Shown here piece after piece: positions 15,290 to 27,200 of a stretch of 64,000 nt of DNA. The stretch comes from Mesodorylaimus sp. YZB2_4 (taxonomy: Eukaryota > Nematoda > Enoplea > Dorylaimida > Dorylaimidae): assembly GCA_030248295.1 (NCBI GenBank), contig JASANH010001081.1, positions 62,001 to 126,000 on the forward strand. Reading direction: 5' to 3'. The notes beneath the pieces were generated by a model. The model ran no database searches. It saw nothing but the letters and a program-made list of their open reading frames with translations, and had not been told where the DNA came from. Position 1 is the stretch's first letter, and each line of letters opens with the position of its first letter. A program made the position numbers and the translations under genes.

Positions 15290-15569
15290 TATTCCTAGCC
15301 TGCTAGTCGTCCGACTTTAAGTCTCGCATTGTGATAAATGATAGGTCTGGAGCGCACGCTTATTGTGATAGTGTCGCAAGTTTTTATTGCTGCTCAATTA
15401 TTTGTGGTTTGTAAAGGCATGATTCAGAGCGGTTGGTGGCGTACAGTGTTCCAAATCCGTCATTTTATCGGACTGACGAGCTTTCTGCTGATGCGGTCTG
15501 CTAGTTATTTGGGCCATTGGGTAGGTATTTGGGCCTGTTTTAGTTACTTTAGGGGCTTTACTATTTGCA

Positions 15570-18500
15570 ATGTCGGAGGAAGACACGGAGGAAGAGCGAT
15601 TCAATGTCGACTTGAAAAGTTGGATTCAGAATGGCCTCATCGAACCGAAGGTCAATGCACTGAAGTACAAGGATGTAGAGGTAAGGAGAAGGCGATTGAA
15701 GTGTTGCAGGACAGGGAAATAAGGTGGGATTATCCTCTGGCTGAGGGGAACAGTATGATGAGAATGGGGGCGGCAGACGAGTTAGCATATGCTCTCCAGG
15801 TGTAAACATGCCCTGTGGATCAGGAGCCATTTTCGCAGTCAACCAAGACTCGTCCTGCAAATCTTAAGACATGTGTCCTATCCTCATCGTAGTGATTGGG
15901 CTGCCTAAGTCTGGGACTGTGTACTGGGGAGGGGGGGTATCTGTGGGCAGATGACCAGTTAGCATCTGCATCTGGCCGATGTTCTCTACAGTAGTTATAA
16001 ACATGTCCTGTGTGCAACAAGCTGAATGGCCGTACATTGGAGAAGGCACCACGGGGAGCGGATAGTCTCAAAAACAATCCAAGCAAGCCTCCTAATACAC
16101 TGCTCCATGTGTAAGGCGGCCAGTCAAGGCAACCAAATACACAACCTTCCCTACAGGCCAAACACGCCCAGTGGATCAGGGCCCACTTTCACGGTCTGCC
16201 AAGACGCATCCTAAATCTTAGGACATCCTACAGTACGGCCTATCCTCATTGTGGTGATATGGGCTGCCTAAATCTTGGACATGTCCTTCATGATTGTGGA
16301 AATGGCCCCATCTCCTTGTTTCATAGTTCCAGTGAAGAGATGACGACCTATGCTAATGCTATGCTATGCTAATTTATCTCTGCCCAAACACTTATCAGTG
16401 CACTGAACGGCGAGTACATAAGGAAAACAAGAAACATTAAAACCGTCGAAAGAACTAAAACTCTGTTGCCAAAATGTGGCTTTTGAACACGTTATAAGAT
16501 CCAATGGCTACCTCATATGGCATCACTTTTTTATCACGATTCCAGAAGTTCTTTATCACCGAATATTCAAAACTTTGACCAAAAGTTTCTTTGATGAGAC
16601 GAGGTAACTTAAAGAAGTGTGCTTGAGTCGTGCGCTCATTATATCTTTGACCCGAATCCACAATGTGAATGAATCTGCTATTTGTTGGATACGCAGCGTG
16701 ACCATGGTAAAGTTTGTAAAAATGGAGCATCTTCAGATGATTTCGTCTTGTTGATAAAGTATACCAGCCAAGTTCCCTAATCGCTTCCTCGTATGGTTTT
16801 ATCCAGTCATTGAGAATAGCCCTTGCCGCGTATTTTTTGTGCCCGTTCAAGATCATCAATTAAATATTGTAATGTAGGTGCCCAAGCACAACATCCGTAC
16901 TCCAGGCAAGGTAGTATACATTGCAAATAAACTGTCTTCAACACGTTTGATGCAAATTTTCCAAATTTCTGTCGAAATGCTCCGATCATTCGACGAGCCT
17001 TGTTCGCCGTTTCCTGACAGTGATCCACAAATTGCATCCTTTCGGATAGCAGGATTCCCAAATATTTAACAGTGTCTGCAAAAACGATTCGATTGCCATT
17101 AAGCGAAACAGTTGGTTGAATTTTCAGTGGCTTAGGGCTTAGACGAAAAATGCATCCTTGCGTCTTGCTCTCATTGAAGGCCAGCTCTAAATCCAAAATC
17201 TCACGACTGATAAAGTCAATAGCCGGTTGTAAGTTGGTAGCCACATCATCCAATGAGCAAGCCGGTGAAATTAGAACTAAGTCATCGGCGTAGGCTTGCA
17301 ATAAATAGCCAGATTCAATTGGAAAGGCAGCTTGGAAATTTTCGAGAACTGGATTTATAAACGCAATGAATAGTGTGGGTGCCAGCACCGATCCTTGAGG
17401 CACCCCCGATTCCACTGGTGTCGATTCCGATGCACAGTTATCGACACATGTAAACTGTGAACGGTCTTGCAAATACGATGCTAGCCATTGCAATAGTCGA
17501 GGAGATAGGTGATGATAATGTTCTAAGATTTCCAATAGCCCTTTGTGAGACACTCTGTCAAAGGCTTTCTTCAGATCAAAGAAAACTGCTGCAACAGCAC
17601 GAGAGGCTCGAACATTAAGGCCATCATGAATCGATTGCGTCAATCTAATCAGTGCTCCAGTCGTTGAGAACCGCGGTCGAAATCCGTGTTGATTTGGCGA
17701 CAATCGTAGACATGGACGCAATATTTGTTGAACATGGCGCTCAAGAATCTTCGATTGTATTGGAAGCAACGAGATTGGTCGATAGTTCTTGGCTTGATGA
17801 CGGTCGCCCGGTTTCGGTATTGGGATTACCTTCGCCACCTTCCATGCTTTCGGAAAAACTCGCTCAACTAGCGAGCGGTTACACAATGCCGTAAGAGCTG
17901 GAGCAATGGACGAGGCCATGTTTCTGAGAATAGGCGCAGACAGTCCATCAATGCCAGGAGCACTTTGAATACGGAGTGTTGCTAGTTGTCGATGCACGAA
18001 ACTAAATGAGACGTCACAATCGTAATAATCTCCATTATCAAGAGGAGGTGGAGAATATGGGCTGCCCATGGTTTGGTTGAAATTTCCTTGAAATGACGTC
18101 TGCAACAATGTAGCTTTCTCGGCCGATGAAAAATGTGATTTGTTGAAATCGTCAATCAAGGGAGGAATTGATCGATCATCTGGACTAAAACGTCGATAGG
18201 CTGCCCAGAAGTCAGCAGGCGATTTAGCCTCCGAGAATAATCGATCAATGTACTGACGTTTCGCTTTACGAACATCCTTCTTCACTTGCCTACGTAGCCG
18301 ACTGAACCAACCAAAATCTTTGATGTCGTTTGACTTCTTCCATTTCCAGTAGGCATGATTCTTCTCACGAATTAGGCGAAGCAATTCTGAGGCAATCCAC
18401 GGATGCTGCTGGCTTCTTTGGACAGAACGGCGTGGAATAATTTCTGTGATTACCTTGGTGATCCTGTCCATAAGCCGATTACAAGCTTCATCCACATCTG

Positions 18501-19924
18501 ACGCTGAGTTGACCAGGTGTAGGCTCTCTTCAGCTGATATCCTACGATTCACTTCCTTCCAATCAACACGTCGTATACACCAAGCGAGACGTTGATCAGG
18601 AAAGTTCGCTTTTGGTCGATTCCCCAAGCTAATCGATAATACATCGTGATCAGAAGAATCAATAGGTGACAATACTTTTGTTTCACGATGCCTTTGACCA
18701 TCCCCAATAATCGCCAGATCCAATAAAGTACGATTTTTCCTTGTGGGCACAGTGACGGTTTGCGTGGCGTCCAGGCTACTAATGAGATCAAAAACTGCTG
18801 TTCGGGCAGGTGAATGAAGTAATAAATCGGCGTTAAAATCTCCCACAATGACCAATCGATGAAATTGGTGTCTAAACGCACGTTGACAATAATGCAAAAG
18901 CGCGTGAATTGCCGCTGGACATTGCTTTGGAATGTACACTGTCAACAGAACAACTGACTCTTTACCAGTTCCAATTCGAAGGGCTAGAATTTCCAAATCA
19001 TCTCGGCCGATCCCTAAATCATTTGCAGACTTCAATTGAATAACTGGAAGCGTTGACTTAATGAAAGTCGCAATGCCACCACCACCAGATTTCCTGTCCC
19101 GCCGATAGACATTGTAATCACGTAAATTTTGCAAGAGGAAATCATCCGATACAGAATAGTCGATTTTTGTTTCAGCAATACTAAGAATATCAAATGACTG
19201 CTCGATAATTACTGGATGGATGTTATCAATTTTCCCTTTTATACCATTAACATTAGAAAAACCGATTCGAAGAGAAGACGTTGCTGGTGTCATATAAAAC
19301 CAGTTTCACCCAGAGCAAAGTCGCCAACCGACCGATCAGGCCAGAAGAACAAAAAACTACGACCTTTCTCTTGGCAAGTCAGGCTGGCCTTGGAATGACC
19401 AGCTGCTCAACGACTGATGGTGAGAGCGAGGCAACCAACTCACACTCGCTTACAGCCAGCAGACGAGCCAGTTGGTGGCCAATGAATGGGCCCAGACTCA
19501 AGCGCACGGTCACTAGAGGTCACTACTGCTCAGTCGTTGGCATATTGGCGACAGTGGACTAGGTCGCAAAGCGGTCATCTGCTGTTGATGTGGCTCATTT
19601 ACAGGTTAGCCTCCCATATATCTCGGGTGCCTGTCGTTTTTCACCACCTCGTGTGCTCCCTCCACCAGAACCCTTCTTTCTCTACCCTAACCTTTTCAGG
19701 GACGCGTGCATCGTGGTTCAATTCTTCCCAATGGTTCGATTCAGGCCAATGAGCCCGGTGGCAAGGTGTATCGCACACTTCGATCCTGGATGGCGTCTTT
19801 CGTTGATTTGGGTCCTGGCCAAACGAAAAGTTGGGAGTACGAGATGAAACGAGTTCGATATAGGAACACACGAATGTGGCAGTTATATCGTATGGCAAAA
19901 TTGAACGACGAATCGATCGACTGA
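15570..19924 (+). CDS. Small RAMA-like domain protein, domain split by a 4-kb intron
   Basis: Exon 1 (15570-15680) and exon 2 (19700-19924) join in phase 0 to give 111 residues, starting MSEEDTEEERFNVDLKSW. The product reads as one domain: LKSWIQNGLIEP, NALKYKDVEGRVHRGSILPNGSI, GKVYRTLRSWMASF, KSWEYEMKRVRY, MWQLYRM. This order (LI..GLI.P, a strand pair ending DG or NG plus I, then SW or SP at a helix start, then W) matches the RAMA-type domain of MPN-domain-containing proteins such as MPND, which lies next to a JAMM deubiquitinase domain there. No JAMM domain is seen here. The donor GAG/GTAAGG and acceptor CCTTTTCAG are strong. The intron contains a diverged direct repeat and a complete LINE on the other strand. 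Additional exons cannot be excluded. RAMA assignment is from pattern and needs a profile search. Confidence 0.62.
15809..16292. repeat. Two diverged direct repeats of about 115-125 bp
   Basis: Bases 15809-15920 and 16167-16292 share, in the same order, GTGGATCAG, TTTTCGCAGTC/TTTCACGGTC, CCAAGAC, AATCTTA, CCTATCCTCAT and GGGCTGCCTAA. Divergence is considerable. They lie in the intron of the RAMA-like gene just downstream of its first exon; probably an old tandem or transposon-derived repeat. Confidence 0.55.
16350..19300 (-). mobile_element. Non-LTR retrotransposon (LINE), nearly full ORF2
   Basis: The element is oriented opposite to the host gene. The coding part is bounded on its 3' side by about 100 bp of UTR and a short repeat (TAGCATAGCATAGCATTAGC read on the minus strand, near 16352-16375) of the kind that ends CR1/L2/Jockey-group elements in place of poly(A). 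No ORF1 or clear 5' end was found beyond 19293, so it is probably 5' truncated or its ORF1 is unrecognised. Target-site duplications were not found. Confidence 0.8.
16455..19293 (-). pseudogene. LINE ORF2: AP-endonuclease plus reverse transcriptase, one frameshift
   Basis: The main frame is 19293-16807 (828 codons). The N-terminal 220 residues are an EEP endonuclease: IGFSNVNGIKGK, IAETK, YRRDRKSGGGG, VIVGDFNAD and SPIDSSDHDVL supply the Asn, Glu, Asp-x-Asn and Asp-His catalytic positions. The reverse transcriptase follows with YRPISLLPIQSKILE, HGFRPRFSTTGAL, FFDLKKAFDRVSH, GVPQGSVLAPTLF and the active-site YADD. The C-terminal end (LEYGCCAWAP) passes into a second frame (about 16850-16455) carrying the conserved tail. 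The break is one missing A in a run (T6 at 16833-16838 on +), after which the frame stops at 16807. The rest is intact, so the copy is recent or the missing base is an assembly error. CR1/Jockey-like by motif style; the clade is not certain. Confidence 0.85.
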
Positions 19925-21081
19925 ATGCAAGTCTATACTGTAAATCTGATTTGGTCATTATTGGTATCCATTTTGTATCAGGCATTCCATTTGAGGATAC
20001 GCAGCTTTTTTTGAACGTAAGACTCTAAAAAATGTTTTCTTAGCTTGTATGTGACTTATGTCGAAACGGAGAAATGTGTTTGTTAGGTGTGCATTGAAGA
20101 TTTGTTTGAAATGGTGGCTTTTTGTCACCGCTCCTAAATCAACTGGCAGCATATTTGAGCCATGCCTGAGGAAATGAGGAGTCTTTGATTAATGCCGCTA
20201 GACTGTGTCGAGGCTTTCATCTCGTCCATCACGTCGAGTACCAGTACAGAATGGCACAGAAATTGAGTAACTGTGGCCTCGGGGCGCGGTGAATATGCTA
20301 GATCGCCAGGACACACAGCGAAATGATGCCTCGAAAATCGTCGCCCAAGGCGCCAGCAATGAAAATGCCCGTTAAAAGTGTCATTTGACGTTGGCAATAG
20401 CTTGTGTAACGGGAGCAAGAAAAACGACTGAAAGCCAGTGTTGACTCGTTGGCATGTGCGATCCAGACGATCAAAATGGGTTCGGAAGTTGAAAAAAGTG
20501 GCTACATTAGGAATGTATATAGTTATAGTGGGCTATGGCTGGTCAGAGTATTCCGACGGAGCCAGGCAGTGATGATCGCATGTCCGAGCTGCCTGGGGCT
20601 AAGTTTAGATTCGAATGACCAGAGGTGTTGTAATAGTAAAGTGACCACAGCTGGAATGGCTGGTCATCAAACAGTCTGGCTGCTCGTCTGGCGCCCGAGT
20701 CGAGACGAGGAGTCAACTCGATATCTGGCATTTGGTATCAGCGAGACCAAAACGCGCCACGCATTTTCCTCGTGTTTGGATGGCTCGGTTATCGTTGGCG
20801 GTCATTTTGAGAGCGAGTGTCGACTGGGATTTTTAGCGGGCTGATAAGACACATCAGCTCTTTTGGGCAAACAATACAAAAGAGCTACTTAGCTAGGCGA
20901 CTATCAGGCCTGGATGCGCCAGTCAGCGGAAGGCTGACTATATGTTCGCTCTTGACCTTCGGGTCCTTTTTGTGAGTCAAATTTGGCCAGGTGATAGCAT
21001 CTCTTGGATTTCAGCGCCTTGCGGTTGATGCGTGGTCTCGATCGATTCCTCCTTTGCTGTTGGTAATTGGGAAGAAGCAGA
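19925..21081. other. Intergenic region upstream of the giant matrix gene
   Basis: No recognised gene; presumably holds the promoter of the giant gene, but no clear TATA box or element was seen. Frames up to 131 codons here lack domain signal. Confidence 0.35.
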
Positions 21082-21208
21082 ATGGGACGAATTTTTTGGC
21101 ACCCAGGACCAACGATTTTGGTCCTGCTCATTATTTGCATGGCAAAAATCGAGGCGAGAGGAACTCGTCAAGCGGACGCTATAAGAGCGTTGAGAGCGAG
21201 ACGCCAAA
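21082..21208 (+). CDS. Giant gene exon 1: signal peptide
   Basis: ATG at 21082 opens 42 codons: a basic start, a hydrophobic core (TILVLLIICM) and a small-residue cleavage zone near AKIEARG, then a basic stretch IRALRARRQ. The donor AAA/GTGAGT is strong, phase 1. The next phase-matching acceptor with an open frame is 25729. The alternative is that this exon begins a different short secreted protein. Confidence 0.65.
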
Positions 21209-24200
21209 GTGAGTGCTTCTTTGTAATATGGGGTAGTCAGGGCTGCAGACCATCGATAGTGGCTGACAGATATTCAGGCGACTGTAGTTAGCTTCGGCGA
21301 GTTCAGGTCTTGACTGACTGTCATGCCTAACGATAAGCTAGTGGTGGCTGAGCTGAGGTTTTCCGTGCGGTAGAATTCAGCTAGTGGTGTTGTTACCAGC
21401 GCACCCAGGCGGCGGGAGATAGTCGAGACCGAAGTCTCTAAGCAAAAAACTCCGACTGGAGGTCGGCAAGTCTCGCGACTATACCTGCTCTAGAAACATC
21501 AACCGAAGAGGTTGACGTCCAAGCCAGGGGGAGCGTATCGATTACTCCCGACCGCCAGGCGTGCTGGTCACATTGTGGGAGATTTGTCTAGATCTCGTTT
21601 TCCAGCTGTGGTGATCTCTACAGGTTGCATAGTTGTCACTACTCATGTTCACTCGGAGGTTTTATGCACCTGGTAAGACCTGTGTGGCTCCTCCTCCATT
21701 GTTTAGACCACAGACTAGTTTGTCCTTTGGCAGCAAGTAATGCTTATTGCTAACGATGACTCCTATCTTAGCTGTTTGCTAATTTCTGGCTGGATCATTA
21801 CGAAAAGCTGTGTATGGAATTTTCAGCCAATGTGACTATGTGACTTGTACTTCGTAAAGCACCCTTGCGACTGATTAGGTTTTTATGACCTAAAAGCCTG
21901 TCTTTTAAGCTCTGATTCCATCCTAGGAATGTGTTGGCTGTTTCGCAAGTACTGTACGGCACTCCGTAATTCTTCAAAAAACTTGGGTGGGGCGGACATT
22001 ACAGTCGTTTTTACATGCAATTTGAGTGCGGGCGGCAACAGCTTTAGAAGTCTGTTTTGCTATCTCCTTTGCCGACTCGGCAGGTTCTTACGTAAACAGG
22101 CTAAGAGCTAAGTCGAAGTGATAACAGCGACTTAACGTATAAGAAATGATAAATATGTACACACGTTAGGTACACGCTCCGCAAGGAAACAGAAGCTTCT
22201 AAAATGTAGCATAAGTGACGCCTGGACCCGTTTAATACACCTCTGTTCAAGGGCACACATTCAAGTTTATCTGCCTTTTTTGCGGAAAACTAACTGCGCC
22301 ACGCGAAGATTGACTTGACTGTTTTTTGGCCATGAAGGCATTGATAATAGAGGACGAGCAGACACACCTAGTCTACCCTACTCATCCACATTGTCTGCCT
22401 TTGCTCAATGAAGTATGCTCGAGGCAGTCCAGAAACAGGGGCCGTAGAATTAGCAGTCTTTTTACTGCCCGAAGACAGGCCTGTCAAATCAGTGAAATGT
22501 CACGAAATCCAAGCCTTTTCAGGGATGTTTAAAGGTGCCTAAAGTAGCGAACATGCTGTATTTATTAAAGCCAAATCCGCCTGCAAAACTAAAGAAATTC
22601 GCTACTACTCTTTGCGCATGCGACTTTATGGTCAAGCTCACGAAATGACTCTTCTACCTCATCCGGGGTGCATTCGCGGACTGATGCTGATTGCTTGCAA
22701 CCAGCGAAACAGAGGCACCAACTGAGTAAAGGTACGCCCGCCCTATGATGCAATACTTGGCACGCGGGACAATAGCTAACGAAGAATTTGCAGTAGACCT
22801 GAAAATACGAGTTGTTACCACTTGACGATTTTACAGTAGATAACTCTGTGTAATAAGACTGTAAGGACTGACACAGACAAAGGTTTCTTCGGCACACGCG
22901 ATTTGTGCCACTGAATACGATGGCACTCAAGATATAATGTCGAAAAAAGTATTTTTCTTCTGCCACCTCTTCGGGACATGCCTTTTTATGGTGCCTGAGC
23001 GATATGAGCCCGCTTTTTATTCCAGGGATTTTTTAGACCAAATACGCCGTTGCTTAGAAATGAGTGAGCTATCGAGTGTTTTTCTTCTTATCTAATCTCA
23101 ATAGCGTTAAACGTCAAAAAATTCTTGTGCAATCGACGCAAGAAGTGTTACTGTTTGCGCGCTGGGTAATTTTTTCGTTTTACTTACGCCTAACCCCATC
23201 CCCTTTTTTTCTATACTTTCATTTTATTGGGGTCAAATTTGAAAAAACACCTTCACTAACTGAATTCACGCAGATATGGGGCCATCCATAACGGTCGACC
23301 GCACCAAGTCTCGATTTTTTGGCCCCCTCCCCCTGACCGCATGCCGACCACTTCTCAAGAAGCCCCTTAAAAAATGGTCGACCACTTTTTTGATTCATGG
23401 AGCGGATTTATATTTTGTAAAAGCCTCCACAAACTTTTCCCACAACTTTTCCTCATATTTTTTTAAAGTTTTGCGGGGGGCCGCGCCGGCCCAGTTCTCC
23501 ATGGGACTTCCAATCAACTTATCGTTAGCTGGCCAGCAGTCATGGATAAGCGAGGCTAGGGATAGGTCGGGATCCCGATCCCGATCCTGACATTGAGGCA
23601 TCGGGATTCTGCTAATAATTATGATATGCATAAGCATGGCCATCATACAGTATCTGCGATGAAAGCAGTAGCGATGAAGAGACAACAGCAACATGGGCTC
23701 AAATCGATAATGATAGCAACACTGATTTTACTTAGCGTAGGCTGACCTTGCTGGACGCGTATCGAAACTGCGAATGTACTCAGCAATTTCAGCTTATTTA
23801 TAATGACTGAAACTCGACCTGATAAAAAGCTTAAAAAACCTGGATGACTAAAGTGTGCTTTAGTAAGGAAAATAGACTCGTCTCCTTCGTGTGTGCAAAC
23901 AATGTACGACCTCAAACAAAAATCCGGGTCTCGATCGGGCTTGCCCTGGTCCCGATCCCGGAGAAAGGTGATCCAGACAAGTCCCCAGAGGTGACCCGCT
24001 CTCACGGCAGGTTCCCTGTGTCTGGACTGGGAGCACCTCCACACAGGGGCATACTGGGTGAGAGGGGGCTCAGGCTTAGCTTAGTGACCTCCCCGACTGG
24101 TGCTCGTTCGAGGACAGTTTCCCATTCTCTACTCCTTGGGTGGGCGTCCGCCATTTGGGTGTCGCCTAGAGCCAGGTGTTTAAAGCCAGCGACAAGCTAC

Positions 24201-27200
24201 TAAACTACCGTCATCCGTCGGAATAGAACCTCGGTCTTCCAGCCGTAGTTGTTGGCCAGTAAGGCGGATCAACGCCTGAACCAGCTGAGCCATCGCCTCC
24301 CAACTTTCCCCTTTCGGATCAGATGCTATTCCAGTTGGGAATAAGATTCCTAATGAACCCGAAATCGCATTATCGAGAATGAACGACCAAGGAGAAGAGA
24401 AGACAAAAGGTTTTGAAGGTTTGAGCGCACTATTAGTGAAGATAAAAGGTGTTTTTTGTCATCAAAAATTAAAATTTGCTGCGGTCGACCATTGACCGCT
24501 ACCCCTCCCCTGACCGCACCTGGCCACTTTTTTGCTAACCCCCCCCCCCCCCCCCCCCGCACTATGCAGCGGTCGACCTTTATGGATGGCCCCTATCGCA
24601 CACATTTATCACTTTGATCAAGTGGTAAAGTTCATCATCGCAGAAAGCCTAAAACTGGCATGGACCTTCGACGTCAATTTTTGTTTTTTGTTTCCGGAAA
24701 TTGCTGCCTTTGATTGGTCCTGCTTTATCGCGACATAAAATGTGAAAATTCGTTGGCAAGAAGGGCGCATCACAAAAGAGCGCAAGAGGATATACGTGAT
24801 TTTTTCCTTCCGGAAAGCAAATAAAGACAAGAATTCAGTTTTGGCCCTGACCGATAGGGAAACGGCTGACCAGCCAGCGTTTGTTGATATTCATGAGGGG
24901 TGTCCAGCTCTTCGAGGGGATGAGGGCTTGGTGGAGCAACAAGAATGCCTGCGAGAGTGTTGAGCAGCTTTTTAATAGGGGACTGCACAGGCTGGGGACC
25001 CTGAACATCGGCTGACAACCTGACTGTGGAGGCAGCAATGACTTGGATGAGTCTCATCTTGCGCGGCAGCTTCTCGATATTTGATTGCTGATAGTTCTTT
25101 TCACGACTTGTTGAGCTGGACCTGGTGTTTTGTGATCGCATCTTGATTGTTTGTATTCGTTCAAAACAGCGGCCTTTGTTTTGCTGTGTGTACATACCGT
25201 ACTTGTAGATACATATGCATAGATATTACATTTCCTCTCAATTTCTTCTCTCTTCGTTAGAATGTTCTTTTCGATAGATTTTCGGTAGATTTACAGTATC
25301 CGCGGTGCAAGATCTATGAATTATTTGGCTTTGAGTTCGAAAGTCGATACCGGACAATCGAGGTGGATATAATAGTAATCAGTGCACAAATATCTCACTT
25401 GCGCCTATGTTTGCTTGCTTGCGCCCTTTTTCCTGTGCGTCCTAATTACTGAAGCGACCTTTTTTTGGATACGCTCGTTGCACCCTGTTGGCGTCCAATT
25501 CTTGACAATAAGAGGCTTCTGAAAAAGAGGATAACTTTACTCAATGCTGTTTAGCTGGCTGACAGTATAAAAAAATTTTAGTGGGAAGTTTGAGGAAAAG
25601 TGTATACGGAGAGTTTGGTCTGTAAGTCTTTGCCTCAGAAAAAGTATTTTTCAATTACGTTTTTTTCAGTTGCTAGTACAGTAGGTGCTTTCGAATCAGG
25701 ATCCCCTTTTCGGGCCGGATATTATTAGGTATGGCAGCTCAAGTTCGCATATCTGCGCTTGGTGATGTGATAGAGTTTGAATATGAATTGACGGACCCTG
25801 GTCACTCTCAAGCGACAAAATCGATTTATGATAAGCATAAAGAAATTACGAAATGGCCAACAATACACTTCTTAAAAATTTTTCTCATACATTAATTTAT
25901 GTTATTTTGTAGGAGACCCACTTTTCCCATCAGAACTGGCCGGAAAGTGCCTAACATCGCCCGTGTCTTTTCGTGAGATTTGCTATCCCGATTTGTCCAT
26001 ACTCGATTATTCATGCGTGAAGAAGAATGGCGATAAAAGACGAACGGTACCGCCTCCATTGATTCGACACGGACAGTAAGCTGATTATTTATTCTTTTCC
26101 CCTAGAGGCGCGCGTCCCACCTCTCCATTCTCCCTCTGTCGCACTTTTCGCTGTATCATACAAATATTGGTGGCGGGCAGGTACAATGCTTTGCTTGCTT
26201 ATGGTACGCGTGTCGCTGTTGTCTACTGTACGATATTGAGTGCAAGGAGGGAAATAAAGGGCTTTCGTACATCCTTGGAACTCCGGCGGGAAAGTACCAG
26301 GGTACTCGACACGTGATAACGTTTGATAGGGATGACGTGATAACGTGATTTGTTATCATACAAGACAGAAAACGGCTACTGGTGACGGCAGCATGGCCCC
26401 CCAAAGAAGGAAGCAAAACCGACATTCTACGTGTGTAAATTTTGATGGCTCTGTGGAGCTGCGAGTACAGGTATATCAATGCCGGAGGTGTTATTTCATC
26501 ACTGGAGGAATGGTGGATAGAAAAGACTTCTGTACTTTCTTGTCATGTAGGATTGGTAGCCCAATGAACCATCACGCATGACGCAGATTGATCGTGAGTG
26601 AAGTGCACGAACTGCTCATGTCGCATGAGAGTCATCCGCTTCAGTGAATGCATGCGTGTGAGACCCCACCTTCTGTTATGATTGTGGTGCCTTGTTCGCT
26701 TTGCTTGGTTTCTAGTGGTCTCTCTCCGCTCTCCTCCGCGGCCTCTCTATTTCGTTTACAGCGTTCGATCGATGATCTATGTGCCTGCGTCACTTGCCTG
26801 CAGATACAAAGCACTTATCACCAAGTTCCGACCGGGGGAAACTCGACACGACAATATGACCGGCTCCACGGCCAAACCATTCTTGGTCGTGCAATACCAG
26901 TGCAATCCGGGGTACGAGTTGTTGGACGAAGCTGAATTCTTGTTTTGCCGAGATCATCAGTGGATTCAAACGATTCCAGTTTGCGTACCTTCGCGTAAGA
27001 GGTGCATTCTTGAGTGTCTTATAACCAGCTCCAGGTTCTGTCTTTCCAGACCTGGCTCACGTTATTCGACAAAAGAATAACCCTTGTCAATTGGACAATG
27101 GCGGGTGCACTCATTTTTGCCACGATCTGGGAGGAGGCGTAATCCGATGCGAATGTCCGGTTGGCATGGTTTTGGATCCAGCCGACTATAAGACTTGCAA

